Shown here piece after piece: positions 37,763 to 46,454 of a DNA stretch of 64,000 nt. This DNA comes from Mesorhizobium sp. WSM3859. GTDB lineage: Bacteria > Pseudomonadota > Alphaproteobacteria > Rhizobiales > Rhizobiaceae. Numbering within the stretch: position 1 is the first letter of the stretch; each line of letters starts with the position of its first letter. Below the pieces are notes generated by a model that saw only the letters and a list, made by a program, of their open reading frames with translations, made no database searches and had not been told where the DNA came from. The stretch covers positions 1 to 64,000 of the forward strand of contig NZ_NSGG01000004.1 in NCBI RefSeq assembly GCF_002295065.1. The letters run 5' to 3'. The translations under genes were made by a program, and so were the position numbers.

Positions 37763-38578
37763 TTACTCCTTGAATAAAGTCATTCCGTGCTGCACCGACT
37801 GGCCGCCGTCGATGGGCAGGATGGCGCCGGTGACATAGCTTCCGGCACGGCTGCACAAATAAAGCGTTGCGCCGGCAATGTCATCCGCCACGCCGATGCG
37901 GCCGAGCGGAACATGGTTACCAACATGTTTCGCCTGTTCCTCGGTCGCGGTGGCGAAGGCCGTCATGCGGCTCTGGAAAGGACCGGGCGCAAAGGCGTTG
38001 ACGGTAATGCGGCGGGCGGCGAACTCGATTGCCAGCGTGCGCGTCAGATGATGCACCGCCGCTTTCGAGGCCGCGTAGGAATAGGCGTCGTCGGCCAGCG
38101 GCTGGGTTCCCATCACCGAGCCGAGATTGATCACGCGGGCCGGATCCTCGTCGCTTGCGGCGGCGTCAAGCAGCGGCAAGAGTTCTCTGGTCAGGTGGAA
38201 GACGGCGGTGACATTGACGCCGAACACCTTGGCCCAGGCATGGTAAGGGAAATCCTGCAGCGGCGTGCCCCAGGAAATGCCGGCATTGTTGACCAGGATG
38301 TGCAGCCGCTCCGTGCGCGCCTTGACCTCGGCGACCAGAGCGGTGATGCCCGCTTCGCTGGACACGTCGCCGGCAAAGCCCTCGGCCTGGCCGGAGCCGC
38401 CGAGCGCATTCAATTCGTTGGCGACCTTGGCGCAATCCTCACCCTTGCGCGAGGCGATCATCACATGAGCGCCGGCGCGCACCAGACCGGTCGCCACCAT
38501 GCGGCCGATGCCGGTCGCCGCGCCCGTCACCAGCGCGCTCTTGGCGGCGACCGAGAACAGCTTGTCCAGATAGCTCAT
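37763..38578 (-). CDS. Short-chain dehydrogenase/reductase, FabG-like
   Basis: A 271-residue SDR with the cofactor motif TGAATGIGRMVA near residue 22, NNAG near residue 100, catalytic serine in NLGSVMG, YSYAASKAA (YxxxK) near residue 170 and the C-terminal LPIDGGQSVQHG. It should oxidise or reduce a hydroxyacyl group with NAD(P). GGAGGAACG precedes the ATG. It heads the minus-strand run and is divergent from the acyl-CoA dehydrogenase gene. Confidence 0.88.
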   Translation of the reverse strand: MSYLDKLFSVAAKSALVTGAATGIGRMVATGLVRAGAHVMIASRKGEDCAKVANELNALGGSGQAEGFAGDVSSEAGITALVAEVKARTERLHILVNNAGISWGTPLQDFPYHAWAKVFGVNVTAVFHLTRELLPLLDAAASDEDPARVINLGSVMGTQPLADDAYSYAASKAAVHHLTRTLAIEFAARRITVNAFAPGPFQSRMTAFATATEEQAKHVGNHVPLGRIGVADDIAGATLYLCSRAGSYVTGAILPIDGGQSVQHGMTLFKE

Positions 38579-38692
38579 CGCGTTCCTCCGCACCCTCGAT
38601 CAAACCGGCGAGGGACTCGCGTTGACAAGGCTAGCCGAAGTACGGTCATCCTTGCCACGGGTAAAGATCTATCTGCGAAGGGACTGGAAGCG

Positions 38693-39934
38693 ATGGCGGA
38701 CATGAATCTCGGCATGACCGAGCGGCTGAAGCCGATCCACCAGCGCGTGGCGGCGATGGTGCGCGACGAGATCGCGCCGCTTGGCGAGGAGTTTCTGGCC
38801 GAAATCGGCAAGGAGGGCGACCGCTGGGCCTACACCGCCAGGCAGACCGAGATCCTCGAAGGCTTGAAGAAGACGGCGCGGGAGCGCGGGTTGTGGAACT
38901 TGTGGCTGACCGATTCCAAGCGCGGCTACGGCCTTTCCACCGTCGAATATGCCTATCTGGCGGAGGAGATGGGCAAGGCGCATCTCGGCGCCGAGACCTT
39001 CAACTGCTCGGCGCCCGACACCGGCAACATGGAGGTGCTGGAGCGTTACGGCTCGGGGGCGCACAAGCGGGACTGGCTGGAGCCGCTGCTGGAGGGCCGG
39101 ATACGCTCGGCCTATCTGATGACCGAGCCGGACGTCGCCTCCTCGGATGCGACGAACATTTCGATGCGCTGCGAGCGGCAGGGCGGCGACTATGTGCTGA
39201 ACGGCGAGAAATGGTGGGCGTCCGGCGCCGGTGATCCCCGCTGTGCAATCTATATCGTCATGGTCAGGACCGGCTCGGACGAGGAGCCGCAGCATCGCCG
39301 GCACTCGATGATCCTGGTGCCCGCCGACAGCAAGGGCATCACCAAGCTGCGGCCAATGCAAGTCTATGGCGACGACGACGCCCCGCATGGCCATATGCAT
39401 CTGCGATTCGAGAATGTGCGGGTGCCGGCGGCGAACCTGATCCTCGGCGAGGGAAGGGGGTTCGAGATCGCGCAGGGGCGGCTGGGGCCGGGCCGCATCC
39501 ATCACTGCATGCGCGCCATCGGCCAGGCCGAGATGGCGCTGGAGATGCTGTGCCAGCGCTCGGTGCGGCGCGAGGCCTTCGGCCAGTCGCTGGCCAAGCT
39601 CGGCGCCAATTTCGACATCATCGCCGAATGCCGGATGGAGATCGAGATGGCGCGGCTCTTGTGCCTGAAGGCTGCGTGGATGATCGACCAGGGGGACGCG
39701 CGCGCGGCCGCGCCCTGGATCAGCCAGATCAAGGTGGTGGCGCCCCGCGTCGCGCTGAAGGTCACGGACGAGGCGGTGCAGATGTTCGGCGCGCAAGGCA
39801 TCAGCCAGGATACGCCGCTTGCCCGCTCCTGGACGCATTTGCGGACGCTGCGGCTGGCCGACGGGCCGGACGCCGTGCACCGGCGCCAGGTGGCGCGCAC
39901 GGAACTGAAGAAATACACGCAGGAAAAGGTCTGA
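38693..39934 (+). CDS. Acyl-CoA dehydrogenase, ACAD10/11-like
   Basis: A 413-residue flavoprotein. It shows the ACAD pattern YLMTEPDVASSDATNI (FAD and substrate binding), GEKWWASGAGDPRC, and the C-terminal QMFGAQGISQDTPLARSW and LRTLRLADGPDAVHRR. This combination is typical of the ACAD10/11 subgroup, which removes phosphate from 4-phospho-acyl-CoA to give an enoyl-CoA. An APH-type kinase-like gene sits in the same cluster. The ATG at 38693 was chosen because upstream in-frame sequence is antisense to the SDR. Confidence 0.88.
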   Translation: MADMNLGMTERLKPIHQRVAAMVRDEIAPLGEEFLAEIGKEGDRWAYTARQTEILEGLKKTARERGLWNLWLTDSKRGYGLSTVEYAYLAEEMGKAHLGAETFNCSAPDTGNMEVLERYGSGAHKRDWLEPLLEGRIRSAYLMTEPDVASSDATNISMRCERQGGDYVLNGEKWWASGAGDPRCAIYIVMVRTGSDEEPQHRRHSMILVPADSKGITKLRPMQVYGDDDAPHGHMHLRFENVRVPAANLILGEGRGFEIAQGRLGPGRIHHCMRAIGQAEMALEMLCQRSVRREAFGQSLAKLGANFDIIAECRMEIEMARLLCLKAAWMIDQGDARAAAPWISQIKVVAPRVALKVTDEAVQMFGAQGISQDTPLARSWTHLRTLRLADGPDAVHRRQVARTELKKYTQEKV

Positions 39935-39939
39935 CGGCC

Positions 39940-40977
39940 ATGACGCTTCCAGCGCGAATGCGAGGTCTGCTGCTTGTCGGCGACGGCTATACGAAGACGC
40001 CTTCTGCGGCCGCGCTGGAGGCAATGGAGCCTTACCTTGAGCCCGGCAGCATAGCCGTGCCGGCGCCAGGGCCGACACAGGCGCTGATCAAGGTCAGCCT
40101 CGCCTCGATCAACCCCTCCGACATCGCTTTCATCAAGGGCCAATACGGCCAGCCGCGGGTCAAGGGCCGTCCGGCGGGCTTTGAAGGCGTCGGCGTCGTC
40201 GTCGCCACCGGCGATGATCCCTATGCCAGGAGCCTGGCGGGAAAGCGGGTCGCCTTCGCCACCGGCGTGTCGAACTGGGGCGCCTGGGCGGACTATGCGG
40301 TTGCCGAGGCCGCGTCCTGCATCCCGCTGATCGACACGGTGCGCGACGAGGATGGCGCCGCGATGATCGTCAACCCGCTGACCGCCTTGGCCATGTTCGA
40401 CATCGTCAGAGAGGAAGGCGAAAAGGCCTTCATCATGACCGCCGGCGCCAGCCAGCTCTGCAAGCTGATCGTCGGGTTGGCGAAGGAGGCAGGCTTCCGG
40501 CCGATCGTCACGGTGCGTCGCGACGAGCAGATCTCGCTTTTGAAGGAGCTCGGCGCCGCCCATGTGCTCAACGAGAAGGCGGCGGATTTCGAGGTGGCGT
40601 TGCGCGAGGCGATGAAGGCAGAGCAGCCGCGCATCTTCCTCGACGCGGTCACCGGCCCGCTGGCTTCGACTATTTTCAATGCCTTGCCGAAACGTGCGCG
40701 CTGGATCGTCTATGGAAGGCTTGACGCCGAGCCGACGGTGATCCGCGAGCCGGGGCAACTGATCTTCCAGCACAAACGCGTTGAGGGTTTCTGGCTGGCC
40801 GAATGGATGCGCCAGTTCCGCGACAGGCTGGGTCCGGCGGTGCTGGAGGCGCAGAAGCGCTTTTCCGATGGACGCTGGTCGACCGACGTCACGGCGGTCG
40901 TGCCGCTGGACGAGGCGATGGCACGGCTGCCGGCCGAGCTCGCCAAGCCCAACGGAAAGGTGTTCATAAAACCATGA
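39940..40977 (+). CDS. MDR-family zinc-independent alcohol dehydrogenase/quinone oxidoreductase-like protein
   Basis: A 345-residue medium-chain dehydrogenase/reductase. The N-terminal GroES-like fold (NPSDIAFIKGQYG, GFEGVGVVVATG) is followed by a Rossmann region from about residue 160 (IMTAGASQLCKLIVGLAKEAG). The zinc-binding residues of classical ADHs are lacking, as in quinone oxidoreductase and enoyl reductase-like members. It starts six bases after the acyl-CoA dehydrogenase stop and is surely co-transcribed. Confidence 0.83.
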   Translation: MTLPARMRGLLLVGDGYTKTPSAAALEAMEPYLEPGSIAVPAPGPTQALIKVSLASINPSDIAFIKGQYGQPRVKGRPAGFEGVGVVVATGDDPYARSLAGKRVAFATGVSNWGAWADYAVAEAASCIPLIDTVRDEDGAAMIVNPLTALAMFDIVREEGEKAFIMTAGASQLCKLIVGLAKEAGFRPIVTVRRDEQISLLKELGAAHVLNEKAADFEVALREAMKAEQPRIFLDAVTGPLASTIFNALPKRARWIVYGRLDAEPTVIREPGQLIFQHKRVEGFWLAEWMRQFRDRLGPAVLEAQKRFSDGRWSTDVTAVVPLDEAMARLPAELAKPNGKVFIKP

Positions 40978-41099
40978 TATCGCCGGACGGCGGGCCGGCG
41001 GCGGCTATGCTCCGTTGTTTTGGCCGTGATATGCCGCCATCAAATTGCCGGGACGGTGCTTGACTGATCCCGCTTCGAGCGTTGGGTGGGGGGCATTCG

Positions 41100-42266
41100 A
41101 TGATAATTTCCAAGCCGGTATTCGACCGTTTGGGGTTTTGGCTGTGGGTGGGGTCGTTTCTGGTCGTGCTCGGCCTGGTGCTATGGTCGCCCGAGACACG
41201 CTCGGTGATCCGTATCTATCGATATGGCAGCGAAGCTTTCCTGAACCGCCAACCGCTGTATCAGGTCCAAGTCGCCATGGGGTACCTGTACGCTCCCGCC
41301 TTCGCCGTCCTCTACGTCCCTCTGCTGAAACTCGGGCCACATCTGGGTAACATCCTGTGGCACGCGCTGGGCTTCGGGGCGCTTACCTTTGCCGCGATGC
41401 GCCAGGTCCGCAAGGTGGGCGGCGAGGAGCAGACATGGCTCCTGTCCTTCGGTCTCTTCCTCGCCCTGCCGGTTTCGCTGGCAGCGCTTCGCAATGGCCA
41501 GGCGACGATCCTGCTTACCGGGGCGTGCTGGTTTCTGACGCTGTCGGCACTCGAGGGGCGGCGCGCCGAATGCTTCTTCTGGGCCATGCTTGCGATCATT
41601 GCCAAGCCGTCGGCGATCATCATGCTGCTGCTGGTGGGCGCGCTGCGTCCCAGGCTGATACCGGTCCTGGCGCTGGCGGTGATTGTAGTGCTCGTCATCC
41701 CCTACGGTTTTGCGTCCGCAGGCTATATCAACACCCAGTACTACGATTTCTTCCGGATGCTCACCTCGATGACGGTTGACCCGACCGGTCCCTTCGTCCC
41801 GGCCGATTTCACCGCGCCTTTTACAAGGTTCGGGATGACGCTCCCGGAGTTTGACGCGACGATCGTGCGCGTCGTAGCGGGCTTGCTTACGCTGTGGGTG
41901 GTGCTCCAGTTCGACCGCAGGCTGGACTCGAATGTCAGCGGTCTGGCCATCTTCCTCACCGCGGCGTTCTATATGTGCGTCTTCAATCCGCGGGTCGAGC
42001 AGAATACCTATGCCACGGTGGCGGTGCCGGCAGGCCTGTCCATTGCGTTGCTGTGGCGGGAGAAGGGACCCGTGATCATGCGATGGTTGCTGGCTGTGCT
42101 CCTCTTCGTCACTGGACTGACCAGTGTCGATACGCGGCTGCACGACTTTTTCCACCCGTGGTTCCGGCCAATCGGCATCAGCATTGTTGCTTGCCTGCTG
42201 ATCGGCTGGCTCTGGGCGCGAGGCAAACAGAAGATGCCGGCCACGGGAGCCGTCGCGCATGGCTGA
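41100..42266 (+). CDS. GT87/DUF2029-type integral membrane glycosyltransferase
   Basis: A 388-residue membrane protein with about ten hydrophobic segments. The start is a membrane segment followed by RIYRYGSEAFLNRQPLYQ and YLYAPAFAVLYVPL, a pattern seen in polyprenyl-phosphate mannose-dependent GT87 enzymes. RNGQATILLTGAC and KPSAIIMLLLVGA further support GT87. It would transfer a sugar from a lipid carrier on the periplasmic face. GGGGGG precedes the ATG. It overlaps the GT2 gene by eight bases and heads a four-gene module. Confidence 0.8.
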   Translation: MIISKPVFDRLGFWLWVGSFLVVLGLVLWSPETRSVIRIYRYGSEAFLNRQPLYQVQVAMGYLYAPAFAVLYVPLLKLGPHLGNILWHALGFGALTFAAMRQVRKVGGEEQTWLLSFGLFLALPVSLAALRNGQATILLTGACWFLTLSALEGRRAECFFWAMLAIIAKPSAIIMLLLVGALRPRLIPVLALAVIVVLVIPYGFASAGYINTQYYDFFRMLTSMTVDPTGPFVPADFTAPFTRFGMTLPEFDATIVRVVAGLLTLWVVLQFDRRLDSNVSGLAIFLTAAFYMCVFNPRVEQNTYATVAVPAGLSIALLWREKGPVIMRWLLAVLLFVTGLTSVDTRLHDFFHPWFRPIGISIVACLLIGWLWARGKQKMPATGAVAHG

Positions 42267-43227
42267 CAGGCTCGACGTCATCGCGCCGTTCTTCAACGAG
42301 GCCGAATCCGCGATCGCCTTCGTCGGGCTGCTCGACAGGCTCGAGGCTGCCGTGGCGGAGCGCTTCGGCATGACGGTGCGCAAGATACTCGTCGATGACG
42401 GCAGCCACGACGGCAGCGCCGAGACATTCGCGGCGGCGCTGTCCGGCTCCTGGGAGATCGTGCGGCTCAGCCGTAATTTCGGCAAGGAAGCGGCGGTGCT
42501 CGCCGGCCTCGACCATTCCCGCGGCGACATGGTCCTGATCATGGACTCCGACCTGCAGCATTCCCTGGACATCAGCCTGAAGATGATCGGGGAACTGGTC
42601 GACAACCCGGAGATCGATGTCGTCTATGCGCAGAACGACCGGCGTGAGGGGAGCTGGCGGCGCAGCCAGCTGGCGCGGCTTTTCTACAAGCTGATCAACA
42701 GCAGCCAGCGTTTCGATATCCCCGAAAATGCGGGTGACTTCCGCGTCATGCGGGGTGCCGTGGCGCGTGCCTTGACCCAGGTGCGCGACAAGCGTCGTTT
42801 CAACAAGGGCTTGTTCGCCTGGGCCGGCTTTCGCCAGAAGGCGGTGCTTTATTCGCCGGAAAGCCGCGCCGGCGGCACGTCGAAATGGAGCCGGTTCAAC
42901 CTGATCGCCTTCTCGCTCGAAGGGTTCACCTCGTTTTCCGTGATCCCGCTGCGCATTATCAGCCTTATCGGATTGCTGGCGGCATTTGCCGGTCTCGCCT
43001 ATGGCGTGAAGGTGCTCTTCGAGGTGCTCTTCTACGGCATCGCCGTGCCCGGCTATCCAAGCATCATGGTCGCTGTCGTGTTGCTGGGTGGCCTCAACCT
43101 GGCACTGCTCGGCCTGATCGGCGAATATGTCTGGGTCACGCTCAGCGAGAGCAAGGACCGGCCCGTCTACATCGTGCGCGATGTCCTGTACGGCAATGCC
43201 GCCGAGCAGGCCGCCCCCGGCAAATGA
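42259..43227 (+). CDS. GtrB/ArnC-like polyprenyl-phosphate glycosyltransferase (GT2)
   Basis: A 322-residue family 2 transferase: DVIAPFFNEAES at the start, VDDGSHDGSAET, the DxD-like MDSDLQHS, and RGAVARALTQVRDKRRFNKG further on. Two transmembrane helices at the C terminus (about 233-290) are typical of GtrB and ArnC. It should charge undecaprenyl phosphate with a sugar from a nucleotide donor on the cytoplasmic face. The gene overlaps its neighbours on both sides, pointing to a stable complex or pathway. Confidence 0.9.
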   Translation: MADRLDVIAPFFNEAESAIAFVGLLDRLEAAVAERFGMTVRKILVDDGSHDGSAETFAAALSGSWEIVRLSRNFGKEAAVLAGLDHSRGDMVLIMDSDLQHSLDISLKMIGELVDNPEIDVVYAQNDRREGSWRRSQLARLFYKLINSSQRFDIPENAGDFRVMRGAVARALTQVRDKRRFNKGLFAWAGFRQKAVLYSPESRAGGTSKWSRFNLIAFSLEGFTSFSVIPLRIISLIGLLAAFAGLAYGVKVLFEVLFYGIAVPGYPSIMVAVVLLGGLNLALLGLIGEYVWVTLSESKDRPVYIVRDVLYGNAAEQAAPGK

Positions 43228-44045
43228 CCCGGTCGGTCCGCCTGATCGCCGACGATTACGGGCTGGCGCCGGGCGTGTCGGACGCGATCCTCGAGCTGAT
43301 CGACCGCGGCCGCCTGACCGGAACCGGTTGCATGACCGGTCTTCCCGAGTGGGAGGAGGCGGCGGCGCGCATCAGGCCGCTCCGTCGTCGGGCTGCCGTC
43401 GGGCTGCATCTGACCCTCACCGATCAGGTCGCTGCGACCGGCCCGTCCAGCCTGGCGCCGGACGGTAAATTGCCTGGCCTCGCTTCGCTTGCGCTGCCGG
43501 TGCGGCGCGGGCGGTTCGACGAACGGGACATTCATGCCGAGCTCGACGCCCAGTATGACCGTTTCGTCGAAGCGCTGGGTGGCCCGCCCGACTATATCGA
43601 CGGACACCAGCATGTGCATTTTCTTCCCATGGTGCGGAAATGGTTGCTCGCGCGGTTCGGGGCAGGCGCGCGCAAGCCGGCGCTGCGAGGAGCGCCGGGA
43701 CTTCCGGGCATGGATGCGGCGGCGCCCAAGATCGCGGCGGTCGCCGCTCTGGCCGCGGGGTTCAATGGATCGATGCGACGGGCCGGCTTCAGCGTCATGA
43801 CGCCGCTTTCCGGGATCTATGACTGGCGGCAGCCGGAGAAGTTCGCTTCAACGCTGCGCGCCGCGATCAAGACCTTGCCGGAACAAGGGGTGTTCATGTG
43901 CCATCCGGGCCATGTCGACGACATTTTGCGCGCGCGAGACCCAATGCAGGCCGTGCGCGAGGTTGAGTACACGGTTCTTTCCTCGCGGGATTTCGGCGAC
44001 ATCCTCGACAAGGCCGGAGCCCGCGTCATGGACAGCAGCGCATGA
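43224..44045 (+). CDS. ChbG/HpnK (YdjC) family carbohydrate deacetylase
   Basis: A 273-residue cytoplasmic enzyme with the family metal site: ADDYGLAPG (Asp10, Asp11), GLHLTLTD and DGHQHVHFLP. Members such as ChbG remove N-acetyl groups from amino sugars; HpnK acts on N-acetylglucosaminyl hopanoids. Here it lies between a polyprenyl-phosphate glycosyltransferase and a GtrA-like flippase with overlapping starts, so it probably deacetylates a lipid-linked amino sugar before flipping, a role analogous to ArnD. No hopanoid genes are nearby. Confidence 0.87.
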   Translation: MTRSVRLIADDYGLAPGVSDAILELIDRGRLTGTGCMTGLPEWEEAAARIRPLRRRAAVGLHLTLTDQVAATGPSSLAPDGKLPGLASLALPVRRGRFDERDIHAELDAQYDRFVEALGGPPDYIDGHQHVHFLPMVRKWLLARFGAGARKPALRGAPGLPGMDAAAPKIAAVAALAAGFNGSMRRAGFSVMTPLSGIYDWRQPEKFASTLRAAIKTLPEQGVFMCHPGHVDDILRARDPMQAVREVEYTVLSSRDFGDILDKAGARVMDSSA

Positions 44046-44452
44046 CCAATGCCGGCCAGCCGCAGCGTTCGACCCGCAGCAAGATCGTTCGCTTCGCCTT
44101 GGTCGGGCTGGTCAACACCGGCATCGACCTCACCGCATTTTTCCTGCTGCTCAAGCTCGCGGCACCGGCTTTGGCTGCCAATGTCGGCGCCTGGTTCGTC
44201 GCGGTCCTCTTTTCTTTCGCGGCGAACCGCTTCTGGTCGTTCGAACGGGACCCGGACATCCGGTTGCACCACTCCTTCCTGCGCTTCGTCTCGCTGGGAG
44301 CGCTGATTTCGCTTGGTGTTTCCAGTCTCTCGCTCGCGGCCCTGGCAGGGGCCATCGGCGTGTGGCCGGCGAAGATCATCGGCGTCGTGGTCGCGGCCGT
44401 GCTGAATTTCCTGGCCGCGCGCTGGTCAATCGAGGGGCGGCTGGTGCGGTGA
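44042..44452 (+). CDS. GtrA-like flippase
   Basis: A 136-residue membrane protein with four transmembrane helices. KIVRFALVGLVNTGIDLTAFFLL at the start and ANVGAWFVAVLFSFAANRFWSF are characteristic of GtrA/DPMS1-type flippases. It overlaps the deacetylase gene by four bases and should move the lipid-linked sugar to the periplasmic side for the GT87 enzyme. Last gene of the module; the RpiR gene is convergent. Confidence 0.9.
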   Translation: MTNAGQPQRSTRSKIVRFALVGLVNTGIDLTAFFLLLKLAAPALAANVGAWFVAVLFSFAANRFWSFERDPDIRLHHSFLRFVSLGALISLGVSSLSLAALAGAIGVWPAKIIGVVVAAVLNFLAARWSIEGRLVR

Positions 44453-44646
44453 GTCAGGGATTTCGTTGCCCGGCCGGCTGGATGTCAGGACCTGATCCAT
44501 GCTCTGCTCATGCCGGAAGCGGTGGCGCGAAGGTGGCGCAGGCGAGTTCCGTCGGCGAGCCCGGTGATGTCGAGATGTCGGGAACGTGAAGCCGGACTGC
44601 CGTCTCGGCCCCGATCCCTGCCGTATTTTCGCGAAGGCCGAAGATC

Positions 44647-45471
44647 TTAGCGCAAGTTTTCGAGCTCGCGGATGCGCTTGGCGCCTGCCGCTTCCAATTG
44701 CCTCGTCACCGCGCCGATCAGTGTTTCGGCGACGACGAAGAGAGCGGCAGACGAATCCCACGCAGAAGGCACCGCGGTGCGTCCGGCGATCACATGGCGG
44801 GCGAAGCGGGCGATCGGCGACAGCCACTGGTCGGTGAACAGGATGATCTGCACGCCGCGCTGATGCGCCTTCTCGGCGAAGCGGACGAGACTTTCCTGGT
44901 AGCGGCGGATGTCGAAGATCACCAGAATGTCGCGCTTGCCCATGTCGATCAGCCGATCGCGCCAGATGCTTTCCTGGCCGGCGAGATGGTAGACATCCGG
45001 CTGGATGATGGCGAGATGGGCGGCCATGTAGCGCGCCAGCGGATCGGTGAAGCGGCCGCCGATGAGGAAGGTCTTGCCGCGTCGCTCGGCAAGCCGCGCC
45101 GCGATGTCGGCCAGCTGTTTGTCGGTGAGGTGGCGGAACGTCTCGCGCAAATTGTCGAGCGTTGCCTCCAGCATCGGCGAGACGGCTCCGCCAGTCGAGC
45201 CCGGATTGAGCGTGCGCGAGACGGGCGACTGCAGTTGCGCCGCCAGTTCATCCTGCAATGCCGACTGGAATTCGGGGTAGTTCTGGAAGCCGAGCCTGGC
45301 GACGAAACGCAGGATCGTCGGCGAGGACACGCCGGCCGCGGCCGAGAATTCGGCGACCGTCTTCAGCCCGGTCAAAGGATAGTTGGCAATCAGCGTCTGG
45401 GCGGCGCGGCGCTCGCCGGCCGGCATCGCGCCGATACGGTCTGAGATCAGTTCGGCAATGCTGGAAATCAT
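44647..45471 (-). CDS. RpiR/MurR-family transcriptional regulator
   Basis: A 274-residue regulator with the N-terminal HTH_6 domain (residues 1-77; FSAAAGVSSPTILRFVARLGF) and a C-terminal SIS sugar-phosphate-like domain (about 115-250; GKTFLIGGRFTDPLARYMAAHL). The ATG at 45471 follows GGGGGA. It is divergent from the hydrolase gene at 45615 and probably represses the amine/amino-alcohol operon, with the ligand unknown. SIS-domain regulators outside sugar metabolism are common in rhizobia. Confidence 0.9.
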   Translation of the reverse strand: MISSIAELISDRIGAMPAGERRAAQTLIANYPLTGLKTVAEFSAAAGVSSPTILRFVARLGFQNYPEFQSALQDELAAQLQSPVSRTLNPGSTGGAVSPMLEATLDNLRETFRHLTDKQLADIAARLAERRGKTFLIGGRFTDPLARYMAAHLAIIQPDVYHLAGQESIWRDRLIDMGKRDILVIFDIRRYQESLVRFAEKAHQRGVQIILFTDQWLSPIARFARHVIAGRTAVPSAWDSSAALFVVAETLIGAVTRQLEAAGAKRIRELENLR

Positions 45472-45521
45472 GGTTTTCCCCCGCCTGTTGACCCGCCGCC
45501 GCCGTTTTCCCGAATTCGCGT

Positions 45522-45556
45522 TTGACAAAGCCGGCCAAACTGTATGAAATCATTCA
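45522..45556 (+). promoter_or_regulatory. Probable promoter and RpiR operator of the catabolic operon
   Basis: TTGACA at 45522-45527 is followed after 15 bases by TATGAA, a slightly short-spaced sigma-70-like promoter. Overlapping the -10 is TGAAATCATTCA, with TGAA/TTCA arms, resembling the palindromes used by RpiR-type regulators. The position between the divergent regulator and the first catabolic gene fits, but neither the start nor the operator is proven. Confidence 0.4.
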
Positions 45557-45614
45557 CAGGGACGCAATGAGACAAAATAAGTAATATAAGATACAGCGCC
45601 CCGCAGGGGACGAT

Positions 45615-46433
45615 ATGGAGAAAGCTCGGCCCGTCAGCCTTGCACCGTCGGAGACCGTGAGGGTGACCAACCCTGGCGGCTCGAGCCCCTTCGTCTTCAC
45701 CTGCGACCACGCTTCCAACTTCCTGCCCGCCGAATTCGGCACGCTCGGCCTACCGACCGAAGACCTTTCCCGCCACATCGCCTGGGATCCGGGCGCGCTA
45801 CCCGTCGCCAGCCGCATGGCCGAGGCCCTCGACGCCACCCTAGTCGAGACCCGCGTGTCGCGACTCGTCATCGACTGCAACCGGCCGCTCGACGCGCCCG
45901 ACCTCGTGCCGCCGGTCAGCGAGACGACAGTCATTCCCGGCAATGCCGGTCTTTCCGAGAAGCAGCGCGCCGCGCGGGTGGATCTGTCTTGGCGTCCTTT
46001 CCACGACACGATAGCGCGGATTATCGATGCGCGGCTGGCGTGCGGCCAGGAGACGCGGCTGGTCTCGGTGCACTCCTTCACGCCGGTCTACAAGGGCAAA
46101 AGCCGGCCCTGGCATATTGGCATCATCCATGATGACGACCTCAGGCTGGCGGCGCCGCTGATATCGGCGCTGCAGCGGCTCTCGGGCGTCACCGTCGGCG
46201 TCAACGAGCCCTATTCGCCGGCCGACCGCGTCTATTTCACGCTGGAGCGGCATGCGCGCCCGCGCGGCCTTGCCTGCGCGATGATCGAAATCCGCAACGA
46301 TGAAATCGCCGGCGAGACCGGGCAGCGGAAATGGGCGGATCTGCTCACGGGCATATTTTCGAATCTGGAGCCCGAGGAGGCCAGGGGCTCCCGACAAAGC
46401 GCAATGGGAAAGTCAGTACAATCGGCCAGCTAA
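45615..46433 (+). CDS. N-formylglutamate amidohydrolase-like hydrolase
   Basis: A 272-residue member of the N-formylglutamate amidohydrolase (FGase/HutG-2) family, with FTCDHASNFLPAEFGTLGL near residue 28, HIAWDPGA, DCNRPLDAPD, SVHSFTPVYKG and ACAMIEIRNDE. It has no histidine-degradation neighbours. Next to a glutamine-synthetase-like ligase and two dehydrogenases it may cleave a gamma-glutamyl amide to release glutamate, which would be a new use of the fold; that is inference. First gene of the putative operon, with the permease 21 bases on. Confidence 0.82.
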   Translation: MEKARPVSLAPSETVRVTNPGGSSPFVFTCDHASNFLPAEFGTLGLPTEDLSRHIAWDPGALPVASRMAEALDATLVETRVSRLVIDCNRPLDAPDLVPPVSETTVIPGNAGLSEKQRAARVDLSWRPFHDTIARIIDARLACGQETRLVSVHSFTPVYKGKSRPWHIGIIHDDDLRLAAPLISALQRLSGVTVGVNEPYSPADRVYFTLERHARPRGLACAMIEIRNDEIAGETGQRKWADLLTGIFSNLEPEEARGSRQSAMGKSVQSAS

Positions 46434-46454
46434 GAAATCAAAAGGGGACTTCAA

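Noticed and set aside
37677..37856. N-terminal extension of the MaoC-like gene
   Set aside because: It translates repeat sequence, lacks family similarity, and a GTG with GGAGG ahead gives the normal length.
44453..44646. Small gene between gtrA-like and rpiR-like genes
   Set aside because: Only chance frames are present in this convergent gap; no hairpin with T-run either.
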